From: AG1 sp035559775
Lineage (GTDB): Archaea > Thermoproteota > Thermoprotei_A > Sulfolobales > AG1
Length of the DNA: 64,000 nucleotides
Assembly: GCA_035559775.1 (NCBI GenBank)
Contig: DATMAU010000028.1
Span: forward strand, 62,001-126,000
Direction of reading: 5' to 3'
This document shows positions 35,360 to 45,300 of the stretch, one piece after another. Positions within the stretch are counted from its first letter, which is position 1; every line of letters starts with the position of its first letter. The position numbers were made by a program, and so were the translations under genes. The notes under the pieces are model-generated. The model had not been told where the DNA came from, made no database searches, and worked only from the letters and a program-made list of their open reading frames with translations.

Positions 35360-36732
35360 GACCTTTTCTCACCGAGCATGGAAACCCCTAGGAGGAGATA
35401 TGCTGTATATCTAGCTATACCTGGTATGGTGTCTATTGTTATATACTCGTTCGGTGCATGAGCCCTCCCACCATGCCCAGGGCCTGTGGCTATCATTGGG
35501 ATGCCTATCCTTCTTGTGAAGAGATAGCTCGGCGCAGATCCTGGGATTATTGGTATTATATAGGGTTTGAGCCCCATATCGCTATAGGCTTTTCTAGCTA
35601 TATCGACATATGGGGATCTAGGGTCTGTCTTGCTCCATGTGTATGCGTCCATGACCCTTATCTCAACCAGATCTGATAGTCCAAGCCTTTTAACAAGACC
35701 CCTCACCCCCTCGATCACGTCCTCGGGCTCTATGTTTGGAACAAGCCTGAAGTCAAGCCTCATAACCGCCTCGCCAGGGGTTATGGTCTTGGTTCCAGGG
35801 CCTGTGTAGCCTGAGGAAAAGCCATCTATATTAACGGTTGGTTTGAAGTGGACAGCAATATACCAGTCCCTCCCCCTAAGCCTTGGTCTCTGAACCCCGT
35901 AGAGTTCCAAGAGCTCCTCGAGGGGTGTAGCCTCTTCGATGTCGCTCAGGTATTTGAGATCCTCTTCCGTTGGTCCTACGGTCTTCTCCTCGAGCCATGG
36001 TATCCTGGGCCCCTCAAGTGGATCTATGAGGTGCGATGCTATCCTTGCCAGCACAGCTGCTGGGTTGTAGAGACCCCTGCTATAACTGCTATGGACATCA
36101 TATTTAGAGACCCTACACCTAAGCTCTATAAAAACTATCCCCCTATTACCCAGTATTATTGTCGGTTTACCCCTAATCCTTTCGGAGGGGAATGGGAAGT
36201 AGGCTAGATCGGCTTTCTTTAACTCTGAGAGCTTGTCTTCAACAAGCTTTGGCATTGAGGGGCTTCCAAGCTCCTCCTCACCATCTAGGATGAAGATCAG
36301 GTTTACTGGGAGCTTATCTATTCTAGCTAGGATCTCGATGCCGAGGAGGCTGCTCATCAACGCGCCTTTGGTGTTGAAAGCACCCCTAGCTATGATCCTG
36401 TCGCCAACGATTCTAGCTTCGAAGGGGGGCGCCTCCCAAAGCTCTAACGGTTCTACAGGCTGGACATCGTACATGTTATAGATAATAACGGTTCTCTCAG
36501 CACCGACGTCTAATACACCATATACTATAGGATGCCCACCATACCTTAGGAGAGAGGCTCTAGCCCCAAGTCTATTCTCAAGCCACTCTTTAAGGTAAGA
36601 GGCTGTCTCCTCAATACCCTCGCCACTCCCCGATATGCTGGGCATTCTAAGGAATCTTCTAACCTCTTCAACCAGATCGTTTTTCTTCTTATTAACGCTA
36701 TCATCGATCATAGCACGAAGATCCCTGGACAT
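35356..36732 (-). CDS. M20-family peptidase homolog with altered metal site
   Basis: The 458-residue protein has M20 layout: catalytic domain, inserted dimerisation domain (about residues 200-310) and a C-terminal GPGHGGRAHAPNE metal ligand. The expected HxD motif is MYDVQP (Met87 in place of His) and the bridging RGxxDxKG is RGAFNTKG (Asn120 in place of Asp). The GEEELGS glutamates (Glu152, Glu153) are retained. Classic two-zinc catalysis therefore seems unlikely. The start ATG 36732 has GGTGTG upstream at 5 bases. The 4-base overlap with the downstream wHTH membrane gene suggests a shared function. Confidence 0.75.
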   Translation of the reverse strand: MSRDLRAMIDDSVNKKKNDLVEEVRRFLRMPSISGSGEGIEETASYLKEWLENRLGARASLLRYGGHPIVYGVLDVGAERTVIIYNMYDVQPVEPLELWEAPPFEARIVGDRIIARGAFNTKGALMSSLLGIEILARIDKLPVNLIFILDGEEELGSPSMPKLVEDKLSELKKADLAYFPFPSERIRGKPTIILGNRGIVFIELRCRVSKYDVHSSYSRGLYNPAAVLARIASHLIDPLEGPRIPWLEEKTVGPTEEDLKYLSDIEEATPLEELLELYGVQRPRLRGRDWYIAVHFKPTVNIDGFSSGYTGPGTKTITPGEAVMRLDFRLVPNIEPEDVIEGVRGLVKRLGLSDLVEIRVMDAYTWSKTDPRSPYVDIARKAYSDMGLKPYIIPIIPGSAPSYLFTRRIGIPMIATGPGHGGRAHAPNEYITIDTIPGIARYTAYLLLGVSMLGEKRS

Positions 36733-36862
36733 AGAACCACACCAAGAATATTGTGAAAGGGCTATATAATAAAGCAAACCACTATAAGCATAGCTACGGT
36801 CTCCCTCCTGCCAGGTAAAAAATATAAGTATGCCCTCAATTGAGAGAAATATGTGGGTTTAG

Positions 36863-38158
36863 GTGTCTAGAAGCTCGTTCGACCAGGCAGTGGCTCTCGC
36901 CGTTCTATTATTCCTGATCTCGGCGTTGATCCTTAGGGCTAGAAAGCCCGGGATCCCCGTGTGGTCTATAATGGCCATGACCTCCTTCATAATCGTTGTA
37001 AGCGGTATTGTACCTATAGATGAGCTCGGCTCAGTCATAGATCTCAACGTCATCCTTTTCCTAGTAGGCATGTTCAGCCTTGTATCGCTTGCAGAGTCCT
37101 CAGGACTCCTTGGAGCAATCGCGTCTAGATTTATATCAAGGTCCAGGAGTGTCTCTCCGCTTATCTACGCCTCATCAATTCTCTTCGGACTTTTATCAGC
37201 AGTGGCTGTTAATGATACCATAGCACTTATGGGCCCTCCTATAGCGTTCTCTATAGCCAGGACAGCTGGGATCAATCCTGAGGCTATGTTTCTTCTCCTT
37301 GCCTTCTCAATAACCATAGGGTCTGTCATGACGCCTATAGGTAATCCCCAGAATGTCCTAATAGCTATACAGTCTGGTATGAGCGCACCGTTTATCCAGT
37401 TCATGAAATACCTAGCCATACCGACACTGGTTAACCTCCTCCTAACGGCCTATATAGTTAAAAAGATCTATGGGATAGGATCCCCAAGGCTTGAGCTATC
37501 AGCAGTCCCTAGAGAGGAGATCATCGATAGGAGGGACGCGATACTAGCCGGGATAGGGCTTATCGCAGTGATCTCCTCCCTCGTGATCAACGATATTCTG
37601 GAACTCGCCGGGCTCCCCCATATAAAGGAGAGGGGTTTTATACCATTCATCATAGCGGCAGGGATCTATATGCTCTCGAGCAACCCTAGGAGAACACTTG
37701 CAGGTGTGGACTGGGGAACCATTGTCTTCTTCATAACAATGTTCATAACCATGGAGGGTATATGGAGGAGCGGGATCCTCCTACCCCTCTTATCAATAGT
37801 GCTTCCAGAGAAGCTTGGCGAGATCCACGGGATACTCTCTATCTCGCTCCTCTCGCTAGCACTCAGCCAGGTTCTTAGCAACGTACCCTTCACAAGGCTA
37901 TTCATACAATATATGCATCAACTAGGCTACAGCGGGGCTGATACATCAAGCTGGATAGCCCTAGCCATGGCATCAACCATAGCTGGGAACCTCACCCTCC
38001 TTGGGGCCGCGTCAAACATGATAATCCTCGAGGCGCTTGAGACCAGGATGGGGGTTACTATCTCTTTCATCAGGTTCGCCAAGATAGGCTGTATAGTGAC
38101 GGCTGCAAACATAGCGATCTACATACCATTTATACTTGTAATCAATACACTCCTATAG
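36863..38158 (+). CDS. ArsB/NhaD-type anion or ion transporter
   Basis: The 431-residue polytopic protein has about ten to twelve helices and the ion-transporter superfamily hairpin motifs: AVNDTIALMGPPIAFSIAR and TPIGNPQNVLIAIQSG in the first half, and SNVPFTRLFI and AGNLTLLGAASNMIILE in the second. This duplicated NxxT/GNPxN layout is found in ArsB, NhaD and SLC13-like carriers. Substrate cannot be set from sequence. Start is GTG with no strong ribosome binding site. Confidence 0.8.
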   Translation: MSRSSFDQAVALAVLLFLISALILRARKPGIPVWSIMAMTSFIIVVSGIVPIDELGSVIDLNVILFLVGMFSLVSLAESSGLLGAIASRFISRSRSVSPLIYASSILFGLLSAVAVNDTIALMGPPIAFSIARTAGINPEAMFLLLAFSITIGSVMTPIGNPQNVLIAIQSGMSAPFIQFMKYLAIPTLVNLLLTAYIVKKIYGIGSPRLELSAVPREEIIDRRDAILAGIGLIAVISSLVINDILELAGLPHIKERGFIPFIIAAGIYMLSSNPRRTLAGVDWGTIVFFITMFITMEGIWRSGILLPLLSIVLPEKLGEIHGILSISLLSLALSQVLSNVPFTRLFIQYMHQLGYSGADTSSWIALAMASTIAGNLTLLGAASNMIILEALETRMGVTISFIRFAKIGCIVTAANIAIYIPFILVINTLL

Positions 38159-38228
38159 ATAACCAGATCCTAGTGATAATAACTATCTATTTATTAGCCC
38201 AGTAGCTCTCAACATAGCAGGAGACACT

Positions 38229-38516
38229 ATGGCTGGCGAGATAACTTTGAGCACGATAGCGGATGCTATTATAAGCGCCTATAACTGGCTAACAAACTTC
38301 CTAACACAGATCCTCCAGCAAACAATACTCAAGGATAACCCATCAATAGCACAGGACTACGGGTCTGCGATAGCTATGCTAGTATCACTCACAGCAATCT
38401 ATATACTCCTCGTGCTAGTATCAGCATTTAAGAAAATCCTGGGAATAATACTAGCCCTGGGATGGGTTCTCCTAATAGTAGCATTGATCATGAGGGCCTT
38501 CTCAAGCACAGGATAA
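38229..38516 (+). CDS. Small membrane protein of unknown function
   Basis: This 95-residue protein has an amphipathic start, then two hydrophobic helices separated by FKKILG (about residues 46-66 and 70-88). Met-Ala-Gly-Glu start follows GGAGACACT. No family is recognised. Repeat copy C begins 2 bases after its stop codon, so the element may act as the 3' flank of its transcript. Confidence 0.6.
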   Translation: MAGEITLSTIADAIISAYNWLTNFLTQILQQTILKDNPSIAQDYGSAIAMLVSLTAIYILLVLVSAFKKILGIILALGWVLLIVALIMRAFSSTG

Positions 38517-38518
38517 CC

Positions 38519-38865
38519 GGGCTGTTTTCTTTTTGATATGCATAGGGAGGATTAATAGGTTTTGGAATTTTTATGGGTATTGAAGCATGCCCGAAAGCTA
38601 CCTTCCCCGCCAACACCCAGGGGTATTTATAAGCCTTGAAAGATATTGCCCTCGGTGTGGGTCTCCCCACACAGGTCTCGGGCGGTGATGGGAGCAGCGC
38701 TCCAAGCCATCCGGGGCAGAGCTAGATGGGAGCCACGTGCCGTTCGGCTCGACGGCCGCCCATGACCCTGCAGGGCTAGAGGCCCTGCAGGCTGAGGTGG
38801 AAGTCCCTGGATAAGACCATAGAATGAAAATAAAGTGATTGGAATGAACATCCAGGGACAAACGG
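38519..38865 (+). repeat. Dispersed structured-RNA repeat, copy C (with 5' insertion)
   Basis: The left end GGGCTGTTTTCTTTTTGATA and right end GGGACAAACGG match the other copies, but about 85 extra bases lie between the left end and the TATA-like TATTTATAAG at 38624-38633. Downstream it can form GTGTGGGTCTCCCCACAC, the GGGAGCAGCGCTCC stem, and a perfect 10-bp hairpin at 38767-38776/38782-38791 (CCTGCAGGGC with GCCCTGCAGG). Transcription from the TATA box would start near 38655. It lies between a small membrane gene and tRNA-Ser. Confidence 0.8.
38624..38633 (+). promoter_or_regulatory. TATA-like box inside repeat copy C
   Basis: TATTTATAAG lies about 25-30 bases before the GC-rich, foldable part of the repeat. 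The same element is present in the other copies as CTATAAG or TTATAA. Confidence 0.45.
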
Positions 38866-38933
38866 AAAACATAAGGGTAGAGCGGAAACCCTCGAGATAA
38901 AGTTAATAAAGCTAGACGCATAGATAAGATAGG

Positions 38934-39017
38934 GCCGGGGTCGCCTAGCCTGGTAGGGCGCCGGCCTGCTAAGCCGGTGGGGGAAACCCCGCGCGGGTTC
39001 AAATCCCGCCCCCGGCG
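38934..39017 (+). tRNA. tRNA-Ser (anticodon GCT)
   Basis: The acceptor stem GCCGGGG pairs with CCCCGGC at 39010-39016, with G as discriminator and CCA encoded at 39018-39020. The anticodon arm CCGGC CTGCTAA GCCGG gives GCT. A long variable arm (GGGG AAA CCCC type) marks a class II tRNA. T arm GCGGG TTCAAAT CCCGC. No intron. Confidence 0.96.
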
Positions 39018-39020
39018 CCA

Positions 39021-39389
39021 GGCCGTAGATTCAGTGCTTCAAGATCCATGGATATCCATAACCAGAGGCTGGCTGCTTGCTGATATTCGTAGAAGATCCG
39101 TATATGTTTTTAACTATATATCGATCTCAGTACAGATTCTGGATTATAGTAGAAGCATGATACAAACCACCGGAGAATGATCTATTAGTAGATGGAAGCC
39201 CATATAGTAGGGCTAGCAGCAACCATAACCCGTAGGAAAAGAGATCCCTGCGAACTAGGTGAAGATCCCTAGATATAGAGAGCATCAACAAAACCAAGCA
39301 ATGATCACACATAATGGAATGATCGGGTTTGCAGATAACTGCAAGCCCGGAATATATAATGCCGCTAACTTTCCTGCCCCGAGGTGGTT
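39021..39389. other. Intergenic stretch between tRNA-Ser and the surface-protein gene
   Basis: No gene or repeat copy recognised. TATATAAT at about 39353-39360 is a probable TATA element about 30 bases before the surface-protein start, so its mRNA would have a very short leader. Confidence 0.45.
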
Positions 39390-42300
39390 ATGGTGAGTTT
39401 GGCTAGTGCGAGGCCCAAGATCTTCTCTATAGTCTTTCTAGCCCTCCTAGTAACATCCTTCTCATATAACCTGGGCTTTGCAACCATATCAGCAGCAGAC
39501 TCACTCATAAAAGAAACCCTGAGAGTTAGAAAAGAGGTTATAATACCCCTAGGAAGAGAATCATACAAACCACTCGACTACATCCACAGAACACTACTCT
39601 ACCTAGAAGACCCACCTAGAAACATATCATCCCTACTAGGAATAATAGGCAAACAAGACCCCGAGGGTAAAAGACTGGGATGGGATCTAGCAATACCCCT
39701 CAAAGACAGAAAATTCATAATAATAAGAGCCGAGATCCTTGAAAACAAATGCTACATATATTATATCCTCTACAACGACTACACAGACGAGGTCGAGAGA
39801 AGCTATATATACCAAGCAGACCCAGTACTATGCTCCTACGACTATGGCTATTATGGAAGTAGTAAAGATAGAGCTGGGTTATCGTATGTCGTGCTAAACA
39901 ACTATACCGTGGCTTTGATAACCAGGATGCCGGCTTTTGTAGGGGTTGTAAAGCCTAGCTGGAATAACGACCCTGAATTCAAAAGGTATTTTAACGAGCG
40001 TAGCGTCTTCGTGGTATTCAGAGTGGGTGATGAGAATCCAGGTGCTAGGGTCATTATTCCAGGGTATCTTTGGGACGCGTATGGTACTCGTTCAGGCACG
40101 GCTAACGAGAACATATATTACTCCAGCCAGCTCGGCTACTCAGCCATATCTGTTGCTACTTTATCCCCCTATATATGGATAGATACTTATTACTATGTCG
40201 ATGTGGTCTCGAGCGTGGGGGCGGATCCGTCAGAGGCTAGAAGACATGCAGGTGTGGGTCTCTTCAGGGTTTATGATAACCTGGACATCAAAATAGATCT
40301 TTTCAGGCTTGTTAGAGAAGACACACAGGAGTTTAGAGGCAAAGTTGTGAGGACTAGTGATGGTGGCTACTTACTAGTTGGCGGTGGCGAGGGTGATTCG
40401 AGTAGGTGTAGGTTCTATGCTGCTAAGATCAACAGCTCCATGAAGCTTGAATGGCTTAGAAACTACTATGTGAATCTAACAGCATACTACGAGGATCTGA
40501 TGGATATAGCTTCAAAGACCTGGGGCAATAATAGCGAGGTATACCGCCTTGCCAACAGAACCTACCAAGAGATCCTCAAGCTCCCTCCAAGTGCGAGGGC
40601 TAAGCTGTGCGGCAGCTTCCTGTTCGAAGAAGGCGCAATACAACGCACATTGATCCCGGCGGATGTAAACCTTCCCCACGTCTCAGAGGTTAGAGGGAGT
40701 AATGGATCTATACTGGGGTATTTGATAGGCACCAAGCTAGGCGGGACACCATATGGTTTCGGGACATATCCTGAGGGATATTATTATGGATATGCAGCCT
40801 TCATGCTAGATCCCAGAGGCAATGTGGTCTGGAATGTTCTTCTAAGCAATGCTGCGGGAGGCCAGGCTTATTATCTGGAGAGGTTGGGTAGCGATCTGGC
40901 TGTGATGGGTATCACGGGAGGTACTGCCTATGGTCCCTATGGCCAGTTCGGCTTGATCAATCTGAGCAGCGGTGTTTTCACATCATCATGGTATGATCCT
41001 GCTGTATGGGATTCTATTGATTTCAGGGCTGCTGCCTCAATGATCCTTTGGGGCTATGGTAGGGCTGTTGAGACCGAGGATGGTGATGGCTATCTATACA
41101 CAGATCTCGGTGAATGGCGGTTTAACGATATTTTTAGTGGTCATGGTCTTGAGGTTGGCTATGCTAGGAAGAGCGATCTACTAGCGATCTTCTCAAACGT
41201 GAAGAGCTTCTCCTTCAAGAAATGGGTTTTGAGCGAAGAGATCCCTGAAAACATAGCCAACATAAGTGTCAGGAGCTACAGCCCCTTAGTAGTCGGGGAG
41301 GATGGTGCCACAATACCCAACACATCGTATAAAATAACACTATCCAACCCCAATATATTGAAGATAAAACACCTAGGAGGAGGCTTCAAACTAGAATCTA
41401 TATTCAGATACCCACAATACCTCATGCCAGGCTATGGGAGCTTCAGATCCCTCCCAACAGGGGCTAATATAGATACTAGGGATAGCACTATTGGTGGCGG
41501 TGCTCTTACCGGGGCTTCCAGCCTATTCCTAACAATAGTAGATCTAGGATCTGTTAAGGTGGGAGACGAGATCACCTATAAGATCGAGGGTATAAAGCTA
41601 ACCAAGCTAGGCAGACCATTATCAGAAAAAATACTCTCGGGAGGTTTTAGAGATATACAATACTCTTCCGAGGGCTTCATAATCCTTGGAGGAAACCTCT
41701 CAAAAGCGGGGTATAAGGAGAGATTTATCTTCGAGGTAAAGCTAAAACCAAACGCAGCAGGACCAAGAGCCTACACAGTAAGACTCCCAGCCGAGAACCT
41801 CTACCCACCAAACAACCCCAGCGAAGAAAGTCCGGTAACAGTATTATACGGCTATAGGATCCTGTTTATGGGACAGGTAACAAACTATGTAGCTATAACC
41901 AACTATAGCTCATATAACGTCAGCATAAAATATGCTGTCTCAACAGCAATAACAAGCCCCCCATCAATAGCAAGGGTAGGCGTACCAACACCATATAACT
42001 TCTACATAACAAACATAGGCAACATAGAAGCAGTATTTATATACGCATTCCTAATGCCATTCTACATAAGAGCCCAGAGCGTCCTAGGAGCAGACCTATC
42101 CATGATACCAAGAGATGCTGAAGATGGCGACATGGTTGCACTGGCAGCAATCAAAATACCTCCAGGAGGTATGAGAACAATCCAGGTCATAGCAGTAGCA
42201 CCAAGCAGCTATATATATGAATTCAACCCCAACGGATCCTGGAGAGGCTTCTCAATATCAATCAGCGGTGCAGGCTTCGCAAACGGCTACAACCCACTCC

Positions 42301-45300
42301 CAGTCCAAGTAGCAACCCTACCCCCAGATCTGTGGAACAACCTAACAAAGAAGTATGGAAACAACATACCAGTACTATTCAATGAATCAATAGAGATAGG
42401 GCTAGATCTTGAGGAGAAGTTCTTCGACGATCTTATCGATAGGTGGTGGAGTAACAGCTCAGAAGCCTCAAAAATAGTGAAAGACCTAGCTTTGTTAGAA
42501 GACTCAGGCACCTTTGGGAAAAAACTAGCGGAAGCTATAACAAGCAAGCTCTATAGAAAACAGATTTGGAGCTATGTAGAGGATTTTAAGAGAAATGGAA
42601 GACCCAGCGGCTTCTACACATCCCCCCTCGATATAGTGCGTGAAGAGACGGTGTATAGATATAACAGTGTGCTTGACAAAAACCCAGAACTCCTTGCAAC
42701 GAGCAGAGGATCCAGGGTACCGATAAACATAGAGATGATTATAGAGGTGTCTCAGAGCTATAGCTTTATGCAGCTACTCTCGAAAGCGGTGAGTCCTAAG
42801 TATAGCTACATACCAGTAGCCATCGAGAACGCACCACAATCAGCATCCCTCCAAACACCACAACAAGGGGTAGGATCAGCAACCACCATCTCACACCTCT
42901 CCCTTGGAAGCGCATTCAAATCCCTTTCCTCTATCGCTCTCCAAAGCCAGGGCCAGGGATCCACCGTGATAGGCTATATGGATGCAATGACAAAGAACTG
43001 CCTAGATCTCTATGCAAGGCTTGGGATAAATACAGCTCTACTCAGCCCCGAAGAAATTCGCAGGCTTAACGAGATCCTTAAAAACTTACCCATATACCAA
43101 GATCCCGATGCTCTTGCCCGCTACCTAGTTGACAAAATCCTATCAGCCATTTTCTCCAAGAGAGCGAAACTAGTTGAGAAATACGGCACAGCAGACCCCT
43201 CACTGATCCTCCAAATGGCTCTAGAGAGGTTAAAGACCAACCCCAACGACCCAGTGGCGCGGGATATGGTGAACGAAGCCATCGACCTTCTGAAAAGCAC
43301 AAGCCTAGAGAACCAGTTATACAACTTACTCAAAGGCACCCCTATTTTTGTCCAGGCTACTGCCCAGGGCTTGGATGAAGCCGCCAAGACTCCCCTGATG
43401 GGCCTGTTAACAGGCATACTATCAAGTGCACTCGACACAGTACTAGTTAGTTATCTCGATAACAGCGGTGTCTCAGCAGTCCTAGCCAGATACGGGATCT
43501 ATGTAGGGGGTTCTGAGTACGCCTATAAGGGAGACCCAGGCGTTATTCTCTATAATATGGCTAGTATCGGTATAGCATTATACGACCTAGGCAGCTTCGC
43601 CAAATCACTACCCGAGGATCTGGTGAAAGCTGGTACCATGTATACAGCCAGCACTAAGGGTATCGCTGTGCAGTTTGGTAAGCTCGCAGACGAGCTTGAT
43701 CTCAGCAACACCAGGATCCTTTCGGTGAACGAGATCTCTATAAACAGCCTGGAGGACTCCTTGATCAAAATACTCTCACAGCGTGAGTGGGGAGAAGGTA
43801 GCGAGGCTATTCTGAAAAGTATCTTCAGCGAAGCCGCCGCTACAAGCCAGCTCAAGGATCTAAAGAAGGTTGGCGATAAGAAGGTTGTGAGTAAGAATGG
43901 ATACGAGATCTTCGAGCAAAGCTTGAAGAAGGCTAAAGGAAATATTATCATAGATGTTAGAAGTTCCGGCGGTGTTGAGTCCGCAGGAGGCTTCACGATC
44001 ACACTGTCCAGGCAGGCTGACGATACACCAACAATCTCCATAGTATCGAGCTCAAGCGTTGCCAAAACCGTTGAGATCGATGGCGATACGATCAAGCTCT
44101 CCGACATTACTATCTACAAGAGCATCCTGCCCGGTCCGAAGAAAGAGATTATCCCCTACGCCTACTCCCAGAGCGCAGATACCTTCTTCATCAGTGCCGA
44201 GGAGGTGAAAGACTACGTGAAGTATATAAAATCCAGCGACCCCAACTACAGAAAGATTAAATATCTCATGGATAAGCTTGGAGAGAATAAGATGACTGCG
44301 ATCTCCCAGTACCTAGATTTCCTAAGAAAGGAGGGTAAGGTTGATAACTATGCCATAGAAGCCCTTAAGTTCTATGGCTTCTATAAAAAACTCCTCTCCC
44401 TCGATCAAAGCATGATCCCTCCAGAATTGTTGAAAGCATTTAGAGATAAATACGGCGACAAGGGTTGGGAAGAGGTTTTCCAGAGCCTTATGATAGGGGG
44501 TAATTTCAAGGAGATCCTTGATTGGGGGAGTAGGCTTGGCCTAAGCCCCGACAAGATCAATATAAAGACACTTAGTAATAAAGATATCAGTAACCTTGTC
44601 AAAACTCTAACATCAAGCAACGATCTAGGAAGCATCGATGCTCTAGACCCTGCAGAGCTGGCGAAAAAAGCCTACGAAACTCAATCCTCCCTCGATCAGC
44701 TTGGTTCATCGCTAGAAGCTCTCACCAATAATCCATTACTATCAGGCGGTGACGTGAATGCATATATAAGCCTCCTCAAGGCCGCCGCAAACTATAGAGG
44801 TAAAACCCTAGAAGATTGTGCTAAACATAAACAAGCTGGGAAGGAGGGGGATACTGTTAACCTTAGAATAGGTGATAACATCTATACCCTCAAAATCGCC
44901 CGAGATCCCGACAAGGCTCCTATAAGTTCCTCTCCCGTGAGGATTATAGCTTCTAGAGATCCTAACCAGGTTTCTGTAACCCCTGATAGGTTTATAAGGC
45001 TTCCAGGCCAGGAGCTCAACATACTTGCCGAGTTTGAGAACTATGCTAATGCTAGTGCCGAGGCCGTTAACGTAACCGTGAACCTCGTGATCAAGGGACC
45101 CGTAGATCCAAGATCCGTGGATGTTGTCGATGTTAGTAGGAGGGATGCATATATATCATGGTCTATGAATATATCTAGCGGATCTATAGTATATAGGATC
45201 ATCTTCGAGAACATAAACCTACCGCCTAATAAAAAACCACCAGAGGGTCAGGGCTGGGTCTTGTTTAAGGCAAAAACACTAGATAGCATAAAAACAGGAG

